From: Selaginella tamariscina
Taxonomy: Eukaryota; Streptophyta; Lycopodiopsida; Selaginellales; Selaginellaceae
Assembly (NCBI GenBank): GCA_003024785.1
Contig: PUQB01000449.1
Location: 85,374-149,373 of the forward strand
DNA length: 64,000 nt
Reading direction: 5' to 3'
Position numbers and translations under genes: made by a program. This document shows positions 1 to 13,284 of this stretch, one piece after another; position 1 is the stretch's first letter; each line of letters starts with the position of its first letter. The notes beneath the pieces were generated by a model. The model worked only from the letters and a program-made list of their open reading frames with translations. It searched no databases and had not been told where the DNA came from.

Positions 1-2040
1 GTTATATGAAGTCCGGACCAACCATAGCTCTTCCAAAGGTCACAATGACAATAGTAGATTTTGTGGATGATATGCTAGCCATACCAAGTTAAGTTGTGGG
101 CCGCATTGTCCGCAACATTATCGTGGACAGAGGTTTGGGCGTGAACATCATGTTGGTGGAGCTCCACAAAGAGCTAGGAATGCCACCCTCGGAACCTTCA
201 CCCTTCCTCATACGTATGGCAAACTAAGCCAAGGTGACACCCAAGGGCATTATGAGGAAGGTAGAAATGAAGATCTGGAGCACCAAATTTATGATAAATG
301 TCATCATTCTTGACATGCATGCAACAGGGGGTTCGACATGCTCCTGGGATGATCGCAACTTAAGGACGCAAAGGTGCAACATGACTAGGAGCACCATTAA
401 GTAAGATTCCCCACGAAAAAGGGATTGATATCCATGATAGTGGAGCAAGTCTGGGCACTACCCTTGGAGTCTTGACCACATGAATACCATGTGCCAAACA
501 AGAGTGAGGGATTTAACAACGATGAAGAAGTGACCATCCTCGCTTGCCTACTGGACTTGTTTATTGTAGAGGATGTAGACCTTTGCCATGAAGTGCAAGA
601 GACCGTTGTAGCATACCACGTGATAAGAAGGAAGCCCCTAAAAGTGCAAGTCCCAAAGTGGCCCATTATGTGGAAGGAACTGAAGAACATCGCCTGCATG
701 CTCAAGAGGAGTACCACGACAAGCTTATGTACGGGTGGAACATGACCCCGAGGCAACAATAAAACAAGTAAATGTGAGCATGGATGAGGAATCTCAACTG
801 GTACACATCAATGCTCACATAGAACTGAAGCTGAGAGAACGAATTGTTGACTACCTCTGCAGCCACAAAGAAGTGTTTGCTTACCACGACTTAAGGAGAG
901 TACTGCCAAAATTGTGCCAACATAGGATCAAGATGAAGCTCGATACAAGCCCTAGCCACTAACAATAGTACCGCATCAACCTGAGCCTCTCCCGAAAATG
1001 CATGATGTTCCAATTGATCAGGGAAAAGCTATACACGCAGGGGAGATGACATCCTCTGGAGACGTCCCTTGTCATGGGTAATCTACAAGATCCTCAAAAC
1101 AGCCTAATGCTAGACACTTCGGAGGGGAGAAGACATCTAGGAAACATGACTAAGGTGGCCTATGATTTTCAAGACGCCACTAGGCAACAAGGAGCTACAG
1201 TGACAGACAACAAATTGGCCATCAACAACTGGCCAAGTCATGGAGTACCACCCAACAACAAAAATCACAGCGGTCAAGAAGTGGGGCCTAGACTCCATAA
1301 GCTTGAGTAACCCGAAGGGCCACAGGACACACTCCAGGTACAGTGCAATGGCAAGGGACTACACCACGAAGTGGGTCAAAGTGAAGGGAGTCACTTCATC
1401 AACAAAACGGCCTACAAGTTAGGAAGTATGATCATCATCAAGCACCTCATGTCAACAAATGATTACTCACAAAGGAACGGATAGGTCAAGTCCACAAACA
1501 AGACACTGATGACCATCTAGAGGAAGCTTTGCCGCAATGAACCTTGGCAATGGAAATAGATACTACCATCTGTCTTATAGATACTACATCTGTCTTAAGG
1601 TGCATCGAATGACCTTCAAGACTACAAGTGGAGCCACGTTTTTTCATTTGGCTTATGACTTGAGGGCCATCATGCCATGGGAGGTTACCATCCCTAGCTC
1701 ACGTACAAGCCAGGGGAACAAGTTCACGGAAGAACTAGGGGTTGCCCAAAGGAGGTTAGAGCAATTGGAATAGTTTGACGAAGAGCAATTCGTGGCGCAA
1801 TGAACCAGGGACAACCATCAACAACAAGCCAAAAGAAAAGAAACTTCAGAGGTAAAATGAGGATGGTATGTGAAGGTGCAAGTACTCTGGAGGGGCAAAT
1901 CTAGGCTAGGATGGAAGAGACCATATGAGGTCCCCAAAGTCTTTAACAACATCATGATGTTGCTAGGAGCTAGTGGACAACCACTACGGTAGACAGCCAA
2001 CGAGAACCACCATAAGCTGTATATCTACTCGGTTGAAGCT
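1..2040 (+). pseudogene. Decayed Ty3/gypsy pol (protease, RT start, integrase)
   Basis: The pieces of a plant Ty3/gypsy polyprotein can be read in order but only by changing frames and passing stop codons. Around 123-400 is a retropepsin-like stretch: the catalytic D-S/T-G is degenerate (VDRGLGVN), followed by the family's late protease signature (IILDMHATGG, then DMLLG and LKDAKVQHD with the Trp codon changed to a stop). Around 735-1060 is the linker before reverse transcriptase (HKEVFAYHDL). Most of RT and RNase H is missing. Around 1240-1430 is an integrase core (KKWGLDSI, DYTTKWVKV), then 1440-1560 an NG.V.STNKTL segment, then the integrase C-terminus (FHLAYDLRAIMPWEVTIPS at about 1640-1700; KSRLGWKRPYEV at about 1895-1930). 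The 5' end lies outside the window. The copy is not functional. Family assignment is by motif recognition, not by alignment. Confidence 0.8.
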
Positions 2041-2242
2041 CCAACCAAGGCATCCCAACTTGTCCCTAGCCACACGTGTGGCCAGGTCACATGGTCGCAT
2101 GGTCCACGAGGGTGGACCTCATGCATAAGGCACATACTATGAAGGTAATGATGGTTAGACTGTGCCATCATTACGTGTAAGGATAAATGCACTAGTCCAC
2201 CTCATATGGCATCATTAGGATTGCCACGTTGGCAACATGCAC
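2041..2242 (+). other. Non-coding flank, possible 3' LTR fragment of the gypsy relic
   Basis: About 200 bp between the end of the integrase-like sequence and the left end of the foldback element. No ORF. Its position directly after integrase suggests LTR sequence interrupted by the foldback insertion, but no second LTR copy was found to confirm this. Confidence 0.3.
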
Positions 2243-4311
2243 ATTATAATTAATAAAATGGGAATGACTATAGTCCCATTTTTTAATAATTAGCAATTTT
2301 AGTTATTTAATTAGTGTTTTCTAATATTAAAGAAATATTCTTTAGAATAATATAGGTTTTTAAAAAAGAATATTTTTAGAATATATGTTTGAAGATAGAA
2401 TATTCTTTAGAACATTATATTTTTGTAATTAACCTTTTAATAAATTATAGCATTCATGGACCAAAAATTAATAATTAAGTTATATAATATATTATATTTA
2501 AAATTGTATGAGCTTAATATAAAAATTAGTAAAGAGCATGATACATTATAAATATTTATGTTGTTATTAAAATATTAATATTTAAATATAACATTAATTA
2601 AAATTTTGTACTAGTAATAATATAATATATATATACAAAAATCCTATACAGTCAATCTTCCATATCTTTTTATAAATTTATATAATTAAATAAACAATTT
2701 GATACTATTATTAAAGAGTTTATTATAATTATGAATATTAAATATACTATATTTTTATAATTTTGTAATTGCTTTAAGCTTTAGAAAACATACATTCTCT
2801 TGCGGTTTTTAATCGTGATTTTTTCAATGCTTCTTGACATCCACCCATATCGAATGAATTTAACATTTATAAAACATGCTGGGTCTTTTTGATTGGGAAA
2901 CCATGTTTTCCATTATATTTTTTGTTCTCATTCTCATGTCGCCTTTTTTATGGTTTGAACCATGTAACCTTTACCATATATTTTTTGTGATAACTTCAGG
3001 TGTGGTCAATAATTTGACTCATCCAAATAGGCTGATTATATGACACATCTGGAGTAATGAGGACAATCATTAATTTTTTAAAGATACTTGTAGCAATCAA
3101 AGTATGATTTAGGTTTTTGGTTCCTTTATTCAACAAAGTGTGGGGTTTGCACTTCCAATCACTATTGACTTATATGTCGTCTATGCTCATTGATGTCATT
3201 TCAATCTCCTCTCGCCACTTTGTTAGGCCAAAAAGGGTGTTATAATTATGTACTTGTGACAGTAGGCCCTTCTAACTCTCAAACAACAATCTCTTAATAG
3301 TCAACCACATGCTTATATGGTTCTGAGTAACCAATTGCCTTATAAAAGTTCTTTGACATCGATTTTTGAAACCATGCCACATATTTTTTGATGCCATCAA
3401 TAATAAGCTTTTGTTCCTTGAGCTGGGCACTCAATGGAATAAGGTTTGGTTGTCCTTCTGGAAGAAGTGGCTTTCCATCCTCCACTTTTGAAAAGCATTA
3501 AGTCCTCTTTCGGTAACCATTCCTACTTTGATGGCCGTAACTTGTACTGCATAATAGGTATACCATCTCTTATGGAGAAAAAGAATTGTAGTGGCATGGA
3601 TGGTCCTCATTACTCCAGATGTGTTATATACTCAACCTATTTGGATGAGTCAAATTATTGACACACTTGAAGTAATCACAAAAAATAATATGGTTAAGGT
3701 TGCATACAAAAAGGCGACATAAGAAGGAGAGCAAAAGATATAATGGATGCCTAGAGAAAACATGGTCTCCCAATCAAAAAGACCCAGCATGTTTTATAAA
3801 TGTTAAATCCATTCAATATAGGTGGAATGTTAAGAAGCGTTAATAAAGTCACGATTAACAAAACTACAAGAGAATGTATGTTTTGTATATTTATATATAT
3901 TATTAATAGTACAAATTTTTAATTAATGTTATATTTAAATATTAATATTTTAATAACAACATCAATGTTTATATAATGTACCTCTTATGCTCTTCCTTAA
4001 GTTTTATATTAAGCCCATACAATCTTTAAATATAATATATTATATAACTTAATACCTTTTACTTTTATAATGTTATTAATTTTTGGTCCATAAATGCTAT
4101 AATTTATTAAAGGGTCAATTACAAAAATATAATGTTCTAAATAATATTTTCTCTTTAAACATACATTCTGAAGAATATTCTTTCAATAATTATTCTAAAG
4201 AATATTCCTTTAATATTAAAAACTGCTAATAAAATAATTAAATTATTAATTATTAAGAAATAGGACTATAGACATGCCCATTTTAGTTACAATGTGCATA
4301 CACCCTTAAAA
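2243..4311. mobile_element. Foldback derivative: two left ends of the giant element in inverted orientation
   Basis: The left arm (about 2243-3597) and the inverted right arm (about 3600-4311) both match the left end of the giant element at 35,385 onward. Each contains the terminal motif (GTAACTAAAATGGGCATG-like, with substitutions in the left arm), the 'tatagtccca' and 'aaggaatattctttagaat' blocks, and the AT-rich subterminal DNA. The left arm extends into the 3' part of the transposase gene; the right arm stops near the 3' end of that gene. The element therefore carries two left termini and no right terminus, an asymmetric inverted duplication of about 2.07 kb. It has no intact ORF and would need transposase supplied in trans. 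No convincing target-site duplication is visible. Confidence 0.8.
2960..3610 (-). pseudogene. 3' fragment of the DUF7869-type transposase gene inside the foldback
   Basis: On the minus strand the fragment matches the C-terminal coding exon of the transposase at 35,974-36,991. Recognisable pieces include LLPEGQP, LSAQLKEQ, IDGIKKYVAWFQKSM and a YSEPYKHVV segment. The rest is interrupted by frame changes. It contains none of the putative catalytic residues and is a passenger of the foldback arm. Confidence 0.75.
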
Positions 4312-4408
4312 GAGATGATAGGAGTAAGTGTAGGATGCATGTCTCTCTCTCTCTATAGCAAGTTTGCTCACCTCTCAGTAGAACATTTGACACTCCTCCA
4401 TCACTAGA

Positions 4409-6330
4409 ATGGACCGAACAATGCCAGCAATCATCCGAAAGATTCAGGTGTCTTATAGAGACCAGAAGAGGTTAGTAGAGCTCATCGCACCCAAGTACTC
4501 CAAATTCAAGGATTTGATTGAGTGACCTGACGTCCAAAAAGTCAAAATGCACATGCACATGCTCAAGTTCTTCAACCTCCCTTGAGGAGAAGTGAAGAAC
4601 CTGGGGTTCGCTGAGATAGCCAAACAATTCATCTAATTTGCATAGCTAGAAGCTGGGAGACTAGGCAATCAAGAATCTACTTACTTAGGAGGCAGTGCAT
4701 CCTTCTATGTAGGGTCTAATGAGCTGGCAGCAGTGTTTCAACTACCAAAGGACAGTCTTGTAGTAGGGAGTTGTTAGAATTCGAGCCCTAGTGGTCACTA
4801 CCAAGAAGAATGAGGCATCACGGCGGTATACAAGGAAGAAAGGAGGTGGCCAAGTTCTTGGCACTCGTAGCCTTCATGTTCATTGGAAAAATGGAGAGTG
4901 CAACTGGCAAATGCCATTTGTAGCAATTGGGAGGGAGTCGTAGTCAATTGGGCAAATTGCTTTAGGTGCTACATGATCCTGGCCCTAACTTGTGGTATCT
5001 ATGGGATCCATGGTGGGACAAAGTGGAAGCTCCCCACGACCAACCATATCAGTGTTATGATTGCTGGCATGTTTAGCCAGCTGCAACTCTAATACTGACA
5101 TAGCTCTGGTCCGACACGACATGAGACATGGAGGGGGGAGAGTAGGTCATAACAAATCAGGCAAGAAAGGGGGAACAACTAAAAACCCCGAAGTCGTCAT
5201 GGAAGCGAGTAAGAGACGACGCATTCTGGAGCAAGAACAATCTATGCTCAAGAAACCCCACAAGAAGGAGCAGAGACCCCCAACCATGGAACCCATATTG
5301 GCAGTTTATGGCAGTAGGCCCCCCATTATCGCTGAATTCGACACATGTGCTGCAAGGAGCAACCGGGAATCCAGCATGACCATCACAACTAGTCGACCTA
5401 GAGGATGAGGGGTGAGATTCCAAGGATATGCTTGGTGACATACCATCACTTCCATGCCAACGGGTAGTGGGCTTTGTTGTCCCCCTTTGAACTTGCAAAA
5501 GCCTTTGACTGAATTGGGAAAGCGGTGGCAATGTACAATGACCTGGACCTCATGGGTGTGGCCAAGGAGCACAATGCCATATTAGATAAGCTTATAGAAT
5601 AGTGTTGGGCCGTGCAGAAGGAAGCCAAGGATACAGGGAATGGGTCATCCATGGAGTTCAACAGTGGAAGATCACGAAGATGGGGCAAAAGTACACAGAG
5701 AAGGCCTGAAGTGCACTAGCTATGGGCCTCAACAAGCTACATGATAGCCTCAAGTGGCTCCAAGACCAACTCAAGCATGACCAAAAGCATGTTGTAGTAA
5801 AGAAATAGCGGCAAACCTACGAGCTTGTGACAAGGCTTGAGCAAAGGGAGAGGCAGCTTAGGGAACCTAAGAGAAGCTGGCAACAGTCAAGGAGGAGTTG
5901 CACCAATGCATTACCCAACTTACAGAGTGGAATCAGGAGCTAACCGAGGCCATGGCCATGGCAAAGCTTGCAACCAATGTTAAAAGGACAAATGGCAATC
6001 ATTTTATTCTAGCAAGAAGAGGGGGAGGAGCACGTTTGAGTAGTCGAAGCTCAACTGGACCAGCTACAAAGCACTAGGAGCAATAGCTCGTGGTCAAGGA
6101 ACAAGAGAAGGAAGCCACCACCTACCACAAAGCACTACAATATAGGCTAGGGATAAAGAACGCATGGCCTGAGAATGTGCTAACATGTAAGTTCGAGCAT
6201 CTGGCCGATGGTTTGTCCACCATCGAACAACTAGCATACATGAATGAGGAGCGGTCCAGAGGGAGGCTGAACGGGGGAGTGCACAATGTACAACGAGTAC
6301 GAACCGATAGTGATGGCTGTTAGGCATCGT
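4409..6330 (+). pseudogene. Decayed ORF of unknown type with a coiled-coil-like C-terminal part
   Basis: An ATG at 4409 opens a stretch (MDRTMPAIIRKIQVSYRDQK) that continues with stops and frame changes through a segment reading KVKMHMHMLKFFNLP, then WEGVVVNWANCFRCYMILAL near 4940-4990. A Lys/Glu/Gln-rich part follows (about 5160-6300) with heptad-like helical composition around 5700-5960 (LNKLHDSLKWLQDQLKHD). The layout (globular N-part, basic linker, coiled coil) resembles plant retrotransposon-associated ORFs, but I do not recognise the family. Its position between an integrase relic upstream and an LTR-like repeat downstream suggests it belonged to a retroelement. Not functional as written. 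Confidence 0.45.
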
Positions 6331-6479
6331 TGACAAAAGGCTAGATCCAATTGTTCAGACCAACCACCAAGGTACTAAGGATTGGACGCATGAGGGAGGT
6401 GCATTAAGTCAGTAGCATAAGACCATGTCATAGGGTGACAGCCCAATAGGGAAGTGCCACCTGGCCTATGTCCTATACC

Positions 6480-8520
6480 ACTAGTTTTTATTATGACTCG
6501 ACCCTTTACTTTGGACGTTGACTGTTGTTACCTACTGTACTATGTTGATGGACCTTAAATGTAGTAGGAAACAGGCCCGCTTAGTGCACTTGGGTATCTG
6601 GTGATGGTCCGGCTGGGTATCATTAGGTATTTGTAGGAAACTCTAAGTGAAGCTAGAACTTACCTTTTAGAAACTCACCCCCAATTTTGACGTCCTGAAT
6701 AGGCTGATTGGTCTTTGCAGATGAGTTTGGTGTGTTAAGTACGGTTAGGAACACCCCTAGGGTTACCCTAACCCACGCCCTAAAACCCCCACCCCCTTGG
6801 GTAGGGTTTAGGGGTAAGAGTAAGGGTGAGTTATAGGCTCATATTGTTAATTTATCTAAGGGGCTAAAATTCATGCCAGCCCACTTACACATATAGGAAA
6901 AGAGGGGGGGCTGTCACATAAATAAGGTAAGTATACGTAGGAGAGCTGGGTTCATGATTGAGTTCGTTGCTCTTCTGCCGGTGCAAGCTTTAGCTTGTGT
7001 CGTTAAGGTACAACCCTCTGTTGTACCGCCCTAACTTCCAAACGACAGGGGTACGTCCCACCTTCGGGGTAGCTTACCCTTAACGTTGGCAAATCATGCC
7101 TAGGAGGACTTGTCGAGATGCACGTTCCAAGAAGCAGAGGTTGAGACTTGTCTCCAGCCTCCTCCTCCACGTCAAGCTAGGAGCAACACTCACAGCTAAC
7201 TAGGGCACGTTCGTGTCCTTGTCCAACTGTGGGCGTGGGTTCTTGATTGACAGGGTTTCCTTACCAAGTCTTGAGGGATAATTGAGGGGTTCTAGAGTTG
7301 GCATTTAGGAGCCATTGGTGCAACTCTTGAATCTAAGGGCTATGGCATGATAGCCCACATCGGGGAAGGCAGTGTCACATGGAGATGTGACACTGGGCTA
7401 AACGTCACATGGTACAATGCTGAGGCACGCCCTTTGGGGTTATGTCATGGGCTTGTTGCCAAGGGGGTTGGATACTTTAGCAAACAGACATGCTTGTGCT
7501 TGCACTAGGGTGCTAAGCCTTGGGCATCTGCTCAAGGGAGGTTAGGTCTCATAACTAGGTGGCTTTGGCACACTTGGCTAGGGGAGTGTTCTCCTTGGAA
7601 TTCAAGGGTTGAACAACCTAAACATGTTAGCAGGAGCCCTTTCGTGAGGCACTCGCAAGTCATGTGCTTAAGGTTATCAAACCTAGCCTTAGGGAGTTTG
7701 CTTAGCAGAACACTCGTTCCGCCTATGGCACACACTCGTGTCCTCACTAAGTACTAGCCCTAGGTCTAGGGTATAACTTGGCCACTCAAATCCTTAAGGG
7801 TTAGTCATGGTTTAGGGTACCCCTTGTCGCCCTAAAGGGGTTGTACTCCTGGATGAGGGTGATTCCTCAAGGGGTAAGTGACGATGCCTTAGCTCTGTCC
7901 AGGGGTATGTGTGGAACACACGTCTCCTTGATGGGGGTTAGGGCATGAGCCTGTCTAGGTCTTCTAGGGCAAGACCCTAAGTCAATTAGGGTTATCCCTC
8001 AAGGGTTTTTGGGGGTAGACACTCTAGGGAGACTTAGGCTAAACCCTAAGTCAACTAGGGTTATCCCTCAAGGGTTCTGGGGGCAGACATTCTAGGAGAC
8101 TTAGGCTAAACCCTAAGTCTCCTGTCCACTTGGGCATTAGAGTCTAACCCTAGGGGTTGTTCTGGGAAACTTAGCGTTGCTCACACAGGGTGATGATGCC
8201 AAATGGCCACCTGGCAGCCACGTGTTGCCACGTGTTGGCCCTTTGGGTTAAAACTCTGACAACCACCCTACCCACTATATAAGCAGGGAGGTAAGTAGTG
8301 GGTTGGAGTCCTAGTCCATTTTCTTGTGTGTGTCTTCTTCTAGCCATCTCTAGGGAAGGGGCCACTCGTACTTCTAAGAAGCAATATATACATATCTCTT
8401 ATGTTTACCATTGCCCACCTCCCCACATCTCCTTCCTTCCTCTCCTCTTCCTACTCCCTCCTCATAGGGAGCCCACGCACCACCAAGAGGGAGGTCCAGT
8501 TTGCTAGTACATGAACCCTC
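6480..8520 (+). repeat. Long LTR-like repeat, fullest copy in the window
   Basis: This is the most complete copy of a repeat that recurs at 17.1, 18.8, 25.8, 27.3, 28.6, 33.4, 50.4, 51.7 and 52.6 kb. Shared landmarks in order: 'tttttattatgact' start, 'gcttagtgcacttggg', a telomere-like run of CCCTAAACCC-type words near 6780-6810, a G-run at 6904-6910, 'gccggtgcaagcttt', 'acactgggctaaacgtcac', 'ctcaagggaggttaggt', and 'cacgtgttgccacgtgttgg' with 'ttaaaactctgacaa' near 8250. A TATA-like box follows. The length (over 2 kb), a promoter near the 3' end, and dispersal in both orientations suggest an LTR. No primer-binding site or matching partner LTR was identified. Confidence 0.6.
8274..8287 (+). 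promoter_or_regulatory. TATA-like box of the LTR-like repeat
   Basis: 'actatataagcagg' lies about 25-30 bp before a pyrimidine-rich leader. The same 'tatataagcaggg' context occurs in the gypsy LTR remnants at 30,362 and 33,058, supporting a retroelement promoter. Start site inferred only. Confidence 0.5.
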
Positions 8521-8639
8521 ACAGCATCCAGGTAGAGGCTACCACAACACCTTCATGTACATCCCGAAGTGACAACCAGACCCCCGACTTGAAACCTCAG
8601 GATTGGGCATTGGCAACGATGTCATGGCGACCACGAGAC

Positions 8640-11600
8640 TACCTAAGTCACCTCACACCTGGCCTGCAAAGTTTCTGACAACCAAATATATTGAAATCAT
8701 AAGTAATAACTAATACAAAATTGTTCACTTGTGTTAACTCATTTGAAATGTTCTTACCTTGACAAATTGTTAGTTGCCATAATTTCCTGTCATGCCAGAC
8801 TGACATGTAATTTTGAGAATGCATTGAATTTTCCTCTTATACCAAGGTCTACAATTCTCAAAAGGGTTTCATCATTTTTGCTTCTTTCTTGGATAGGATT
8901 TCATTTAAGAAAAAGGAGCTTCAATTAGGAGAAAGAACGACACTCATTGTGTTGCAAGTGCTCAAAATTATTTTAAGAATTACTTGTAAAGATTGTTTCT
9001 CTCTACAATCGCACTCTTTATCTAAATTCAAACAAATGTAGAGTTTAAGGGTTCTCTTTCTATATTTTTAAACACTCTTTGTGTGTCACTTGGTCATGGC
9101 TTTGACAATTTAAATTGGAATTCCACCTTAATTAAAAGGTTTTTTCTTTGCAAAGATGGATAGGTACCTAGTCGTTCATGTTTATATCAACAAATTCTTG
9201 AGAGAAGATTCTCCAAAAATGGACTAACCACAATAAGCTGGCCTATGAAGATCCAAAAGGGATTCCTTTTTATTCTTGTTTAGAAAAATTGATGAGGAAG
9301 CTATTTTCCCTTCAAGAAATAACTTGGCTAGTTGTACTTGTACTTCATGTGCATATAAAGTAGTATTCTTTACCAAGGAGACATGTACATTCAGAGGCAA
9401 TTGAACAACATGTACAAGATATTAAAGACAAAGTTGTGGCAGCTATGCACAAGAATAAAGGCTCAAGGAAAAGGCTTTTAAAATATTAAGTGAGTATCCT
9501 TACATCATTCAATGGACATTGTAATTCTTTATTGCAAAGAACAGTGAGGGCTTGGACAATGCAGCCTCAACCCCCACACCAACTAAAATAGCTCATTTGT
9601 CTTTCTTTCATGGAGTTTGCTAGTGAACACCATGGATGCCACCTTTCTTGTTTATCTTCTATGTATGTGGTTCATTTTCAGACCACACTTTTTGACATCA
9701 TCCCTGAGATCAACATCATTCATGTTGATTACATTAAAATGATCAATGTGTACTATTGCCAAAATATTTTGGATGATTACTGAAGGCTTTAAGAAGGTGT
9801 ATGGTTTATAGGCAGATCTATAAACTTTATGATGTTCGACTTGTTGGACAACCTCCATCTCCCTAATGAAACTTTGTTGAAGTGGAAAAGAAACACCTCA
9901 CCATGCACTAGAATTTGTTAATGTATCTCAATCCCATGGCCATGCCCATCTTCATTCTTCCAATATCTTTGTATTTGGTTGTCATCCTCGCAAATGCACT
10001 CTGATGTATACACTTTAAATAGTATGAATTGGGCTCTTTTAGTTTGTAACACATGCATTCAAGCTCAAGTTGGCAAAATTATAAAAGGTACATTGCATTC
10101 TTTTTACAATGCATTTTGTAACTTGCACTCCTATTGAAGTGTTGTTCATAAATTACCATATCATTTTCTAAAGAGATCACGAGCTTGCTAAGAATGATGG
10201 TGTTGCTAATCTTGTCCTCCTAGGATATGATAGCAACACATACATTATTCCAAATGTTATGAAAGATGAAATGTGGTTGATGGCCGTGTGTGTCCACTAG
10301 CAAAGATAGACATGTGGAGTGTCCAAAAATGGCTGGGTGGAGGCCAAACTCATGCGGCCTATCGACGAAGGGGTGGCTGCGGATACAGCTGGAAGGATGT
10401 TGACTGTTGGTTAGGTAGCACTAACAGATTGGGATAGGTGATAGGTAGTGTTGATAGCAATCTAGGATATGATCTTTCGGACTAAACTATCAAGATGCAG
10501 AGGATGACACGTGTGGGTGAGGAGCATTAAGACAATTCACTTGTACCTACTCTGATAGAGGACACCCCAATGGGGAAACGCCACCTGGATTATGGCCACA
10601 TACTTCCCGACCTAGTTCATCTTCTCTTGTGTCTTGTATGTGGAACTAGATAGGGGTCATGTCCTACAGCCACTGCATCTTGGTGACCACTAAAACAACC
10701 TAAATTTGCCTAGATCTGGCATGTAGTCCTCAATGACCAAAATGCTTATGAGTGTATCACTTAGAACAAGGTATATGAATTATAGGGAGCACTCACCAAG
10801 GTTGATGCAAGTTATATGCCACCACCACATGCTATGGTTTATTGATTTTACTATTGGTACGGGAAGTATGGTGTAGCTTGTGCGACCACTATGCAATATC
10901 GAAAGGGCATATTGACTTGTTAAGATTTTTGAAGACCTAAAAACAAAGATTCATCACTTGTAATTGAAATTGGTGATTTATAAATTTGTAGATTTTAGTT
11001 CAATCAATATTATATAGATTCATCAAGCAGTTTTTGATCTCTATAAGAAGAAGTCAACATGCAATCTCACCAATGTTTTCAGTAACAAGTCATAAAAACC
11101 TTACCAACAAAACCAACTTGTTGATTACGAAGCTTTGAGTGACTTATGACTATTAACTATATCTCTATTAGTTATTGCAATTCACCATGATTTTAAGTAT
11201 GATGGTGTGTTTTATTTGTGGCCTAATAAGTTTTACCAATTTTTAAATTCGCATTTCATATTTGAGATTTATATAAATCATAATTAATATAAACACAAAA
11301 TGGGTCCAACCTCACCACAATATAGAGTACTACACAATATTCAATATATATTGTAAAGTTATATTTCACTAAATTTGGAAGCTCACTTTCTCATATATAC
11401 AAATTAGAACTTGAAAATAAAAACATTTTTATTCAGTTTTTTAGTATTGTACAACTTCTTGAACTGATAATTTAGCATTTTAACATTTGTCACATGGTTC
11501 ATCGTCATCGAACTCATACTATGAAACTTCTTTCATGAACTCAGAAAGAAAAAACACATATTTGTATAATTCTGAACATCCCCACTTGTCACCATGACAT

Positions 11601-12150
11601 TAAAATATCCTATTAACTTCACATTTAAGTTATATTTTATAATTTAATTAACATGAATAAAATATCTACTTTAATACTTAAATAAGATGCACTATTACTC
11701 ATTGCAATTTGTGTGCTTGGAGGCTTGTGGGCTTAAAGACTCACTTCATAAGTCAAATATTCTCACTTCATAAGGCAATAGTGTTACTTCATATAGTCAC
11801 TTGTCATGAGCCTCAATGCTAATGCAAAATTTATATGATATCTTGGTTAATCCAAATAATTTAAATCGTGGAACTACTATTCATTGCAATTGCAAGTTAC
11901 TTTCTTGTAATGTTGTATCAATATATATTGAAAACATTTTCTTCTAACATAAATGTAATTAATAAACTAATCATGTGATCGATTCCAGTTTAGTTCTTGG
12001 TGTTATTACTGAGTTATGCTATCTTATAAAGTTATCTTACACAATTGATATTAATGGATCCATTCTTGATTATAAGCACTATGACTTGCAATTCTAGTCT
12101 CTTCTCTTACCCTTCGCCATAGCCCTCCATAATCAAGTATGGTTCTATCA
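8640..12150. other. AT-rich repeat-derived DNA without a supported gene
   Basis: Only short, frame-broken ORFs occur. The segment 10,320-10,640 shares words with 6,395-6,480 ('gcattaag', 'cccaat.gggaa.cgccacctgg'), so it is probably another fragment of the same retroelement. The rest (8.7-10.3 and 10.65-12.15 kb) shows no domain I recognise. Confidence 0.5.
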
Positions 12151-12152
12151 TG

Positions 12153-12503
12153 CTACCCAAACGTGATACTCCATAACCAATCTAAAATAACATAGTTTTT
12201 GGTTATTACAAAGCAAGTGTGTAACCATGTGTGATCATATACTACATACATGTATGTGGCATAACTATTGTTGTTTAACAATAAAGGAACCAAGCATGTA
12301 AGATGATACAAGTGTCCACAACCATATTGGCAATTGCTCATTTTAGTGAATCCACTAAAGCATATCGGACAATCTTCATTTAACGGCTTTTGCCAACATT
12401 GATCCCCATCACATGTTCTCAATTGATTATGAACTGTTAAAGTGATATCTAATGATAACACACACATCCCATGCATGATGCTTTGTGAAGAAGGTCGATC
12501 CAT
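12153..12503 (-). pseudogene. RING-like zinc-binding fragment
   Basis: A 116-codon minus-strand ORF contains DCPICFSGFTKMS followed by CQYGCGHLYHLTC, a C-x2-C ... C-G-H-x2-H-x2-C arrangement typical of RING-type E3 ligases. It begins just after stop codons and has no recognisable partner domain next to it. Fragmented minus-strand coding-like sequence continues at 12.8-14.2 kb, so it may be the last exon of a broken gene or a TE-captured fragment. Ligand spacing is not fully canonical. Confidence 0.4.
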
Positions 12504-13284
12504 ATTACATTTGAATACACAATTGCATCCCCTCTAGCCACTTGCAACTCATTTGAATTCCTATGTGCTTAAAATGGGCAACCTCTTGCATTATTAGCTA
12601 CATAATGTTTTTTAAAGTCTTGTGTTTTTCTAATTCCCACTAAAGATTGTACATAAGGAGAAAGTGAGTATGGTTTTTTTCTTGGTGTGGTTAACCAAAC
12701 CACCCTCACCGTGTCTAAAGATGCATCAATGCAACAAAGGCCTACATTATTTCATTTTCTACAGTGATGTCAACTTGTTTTCGCATGTTTTGTCCTTGTC
12801 TAATGCTGCAAGATGCCATTATGCTATCTAACTATGTACGTGTAGGTTGTTGTTGCTATCATTGTAGTGGAGGATAAATAGCTTGCTTTAATATGGGACA
12901 AGCTATAGTAGTGGAAATTTTCATGAACCATTCCTTTGCATTGTTAAATGTGTGTTGAATTCCTTGAAGATTGAAGATTTGAACCTTGTACCTATAAAAA
13001 TACAATATTGCAACAAATTACTGTTAATAAGTTCATACCAAGGGTTTTGTGATATCCCAATTGTGGAAGATCCCAACCTCGTGCCCTAAAACCACAACAT
13101 AGAAGTGCTTCATTGCCAAAAAAGTTGGGGTACATTTTCCATGCAGGCTCAAGTAGATTTACTTAAAATTCTTTTAATCCTTCTCTTCATTAATAAAGTA
13201 CTTTAGACAACCTTCTTCATAAACAGTGGCAGTCCACTTTACAACTTTTGAAATTCTATCCATGGCTAGTATGAGAATGCAAAA
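12504..13284. other. No supported gene
   Basis: AT-rich sequence with short minus-strand coding-like pieces (a segment reading NAKEWFMKIST near 12,900-12,950) that cannot be joined into an ORF. Confidence 0.4.

Noticed and set aside
8298-8507. 69-codon plus-strand ORF after the TATA-like box
   Set aside because: Pro/Leu/His-rich translation of a pyrimidine-rich LTR leader with no homologue recognised.
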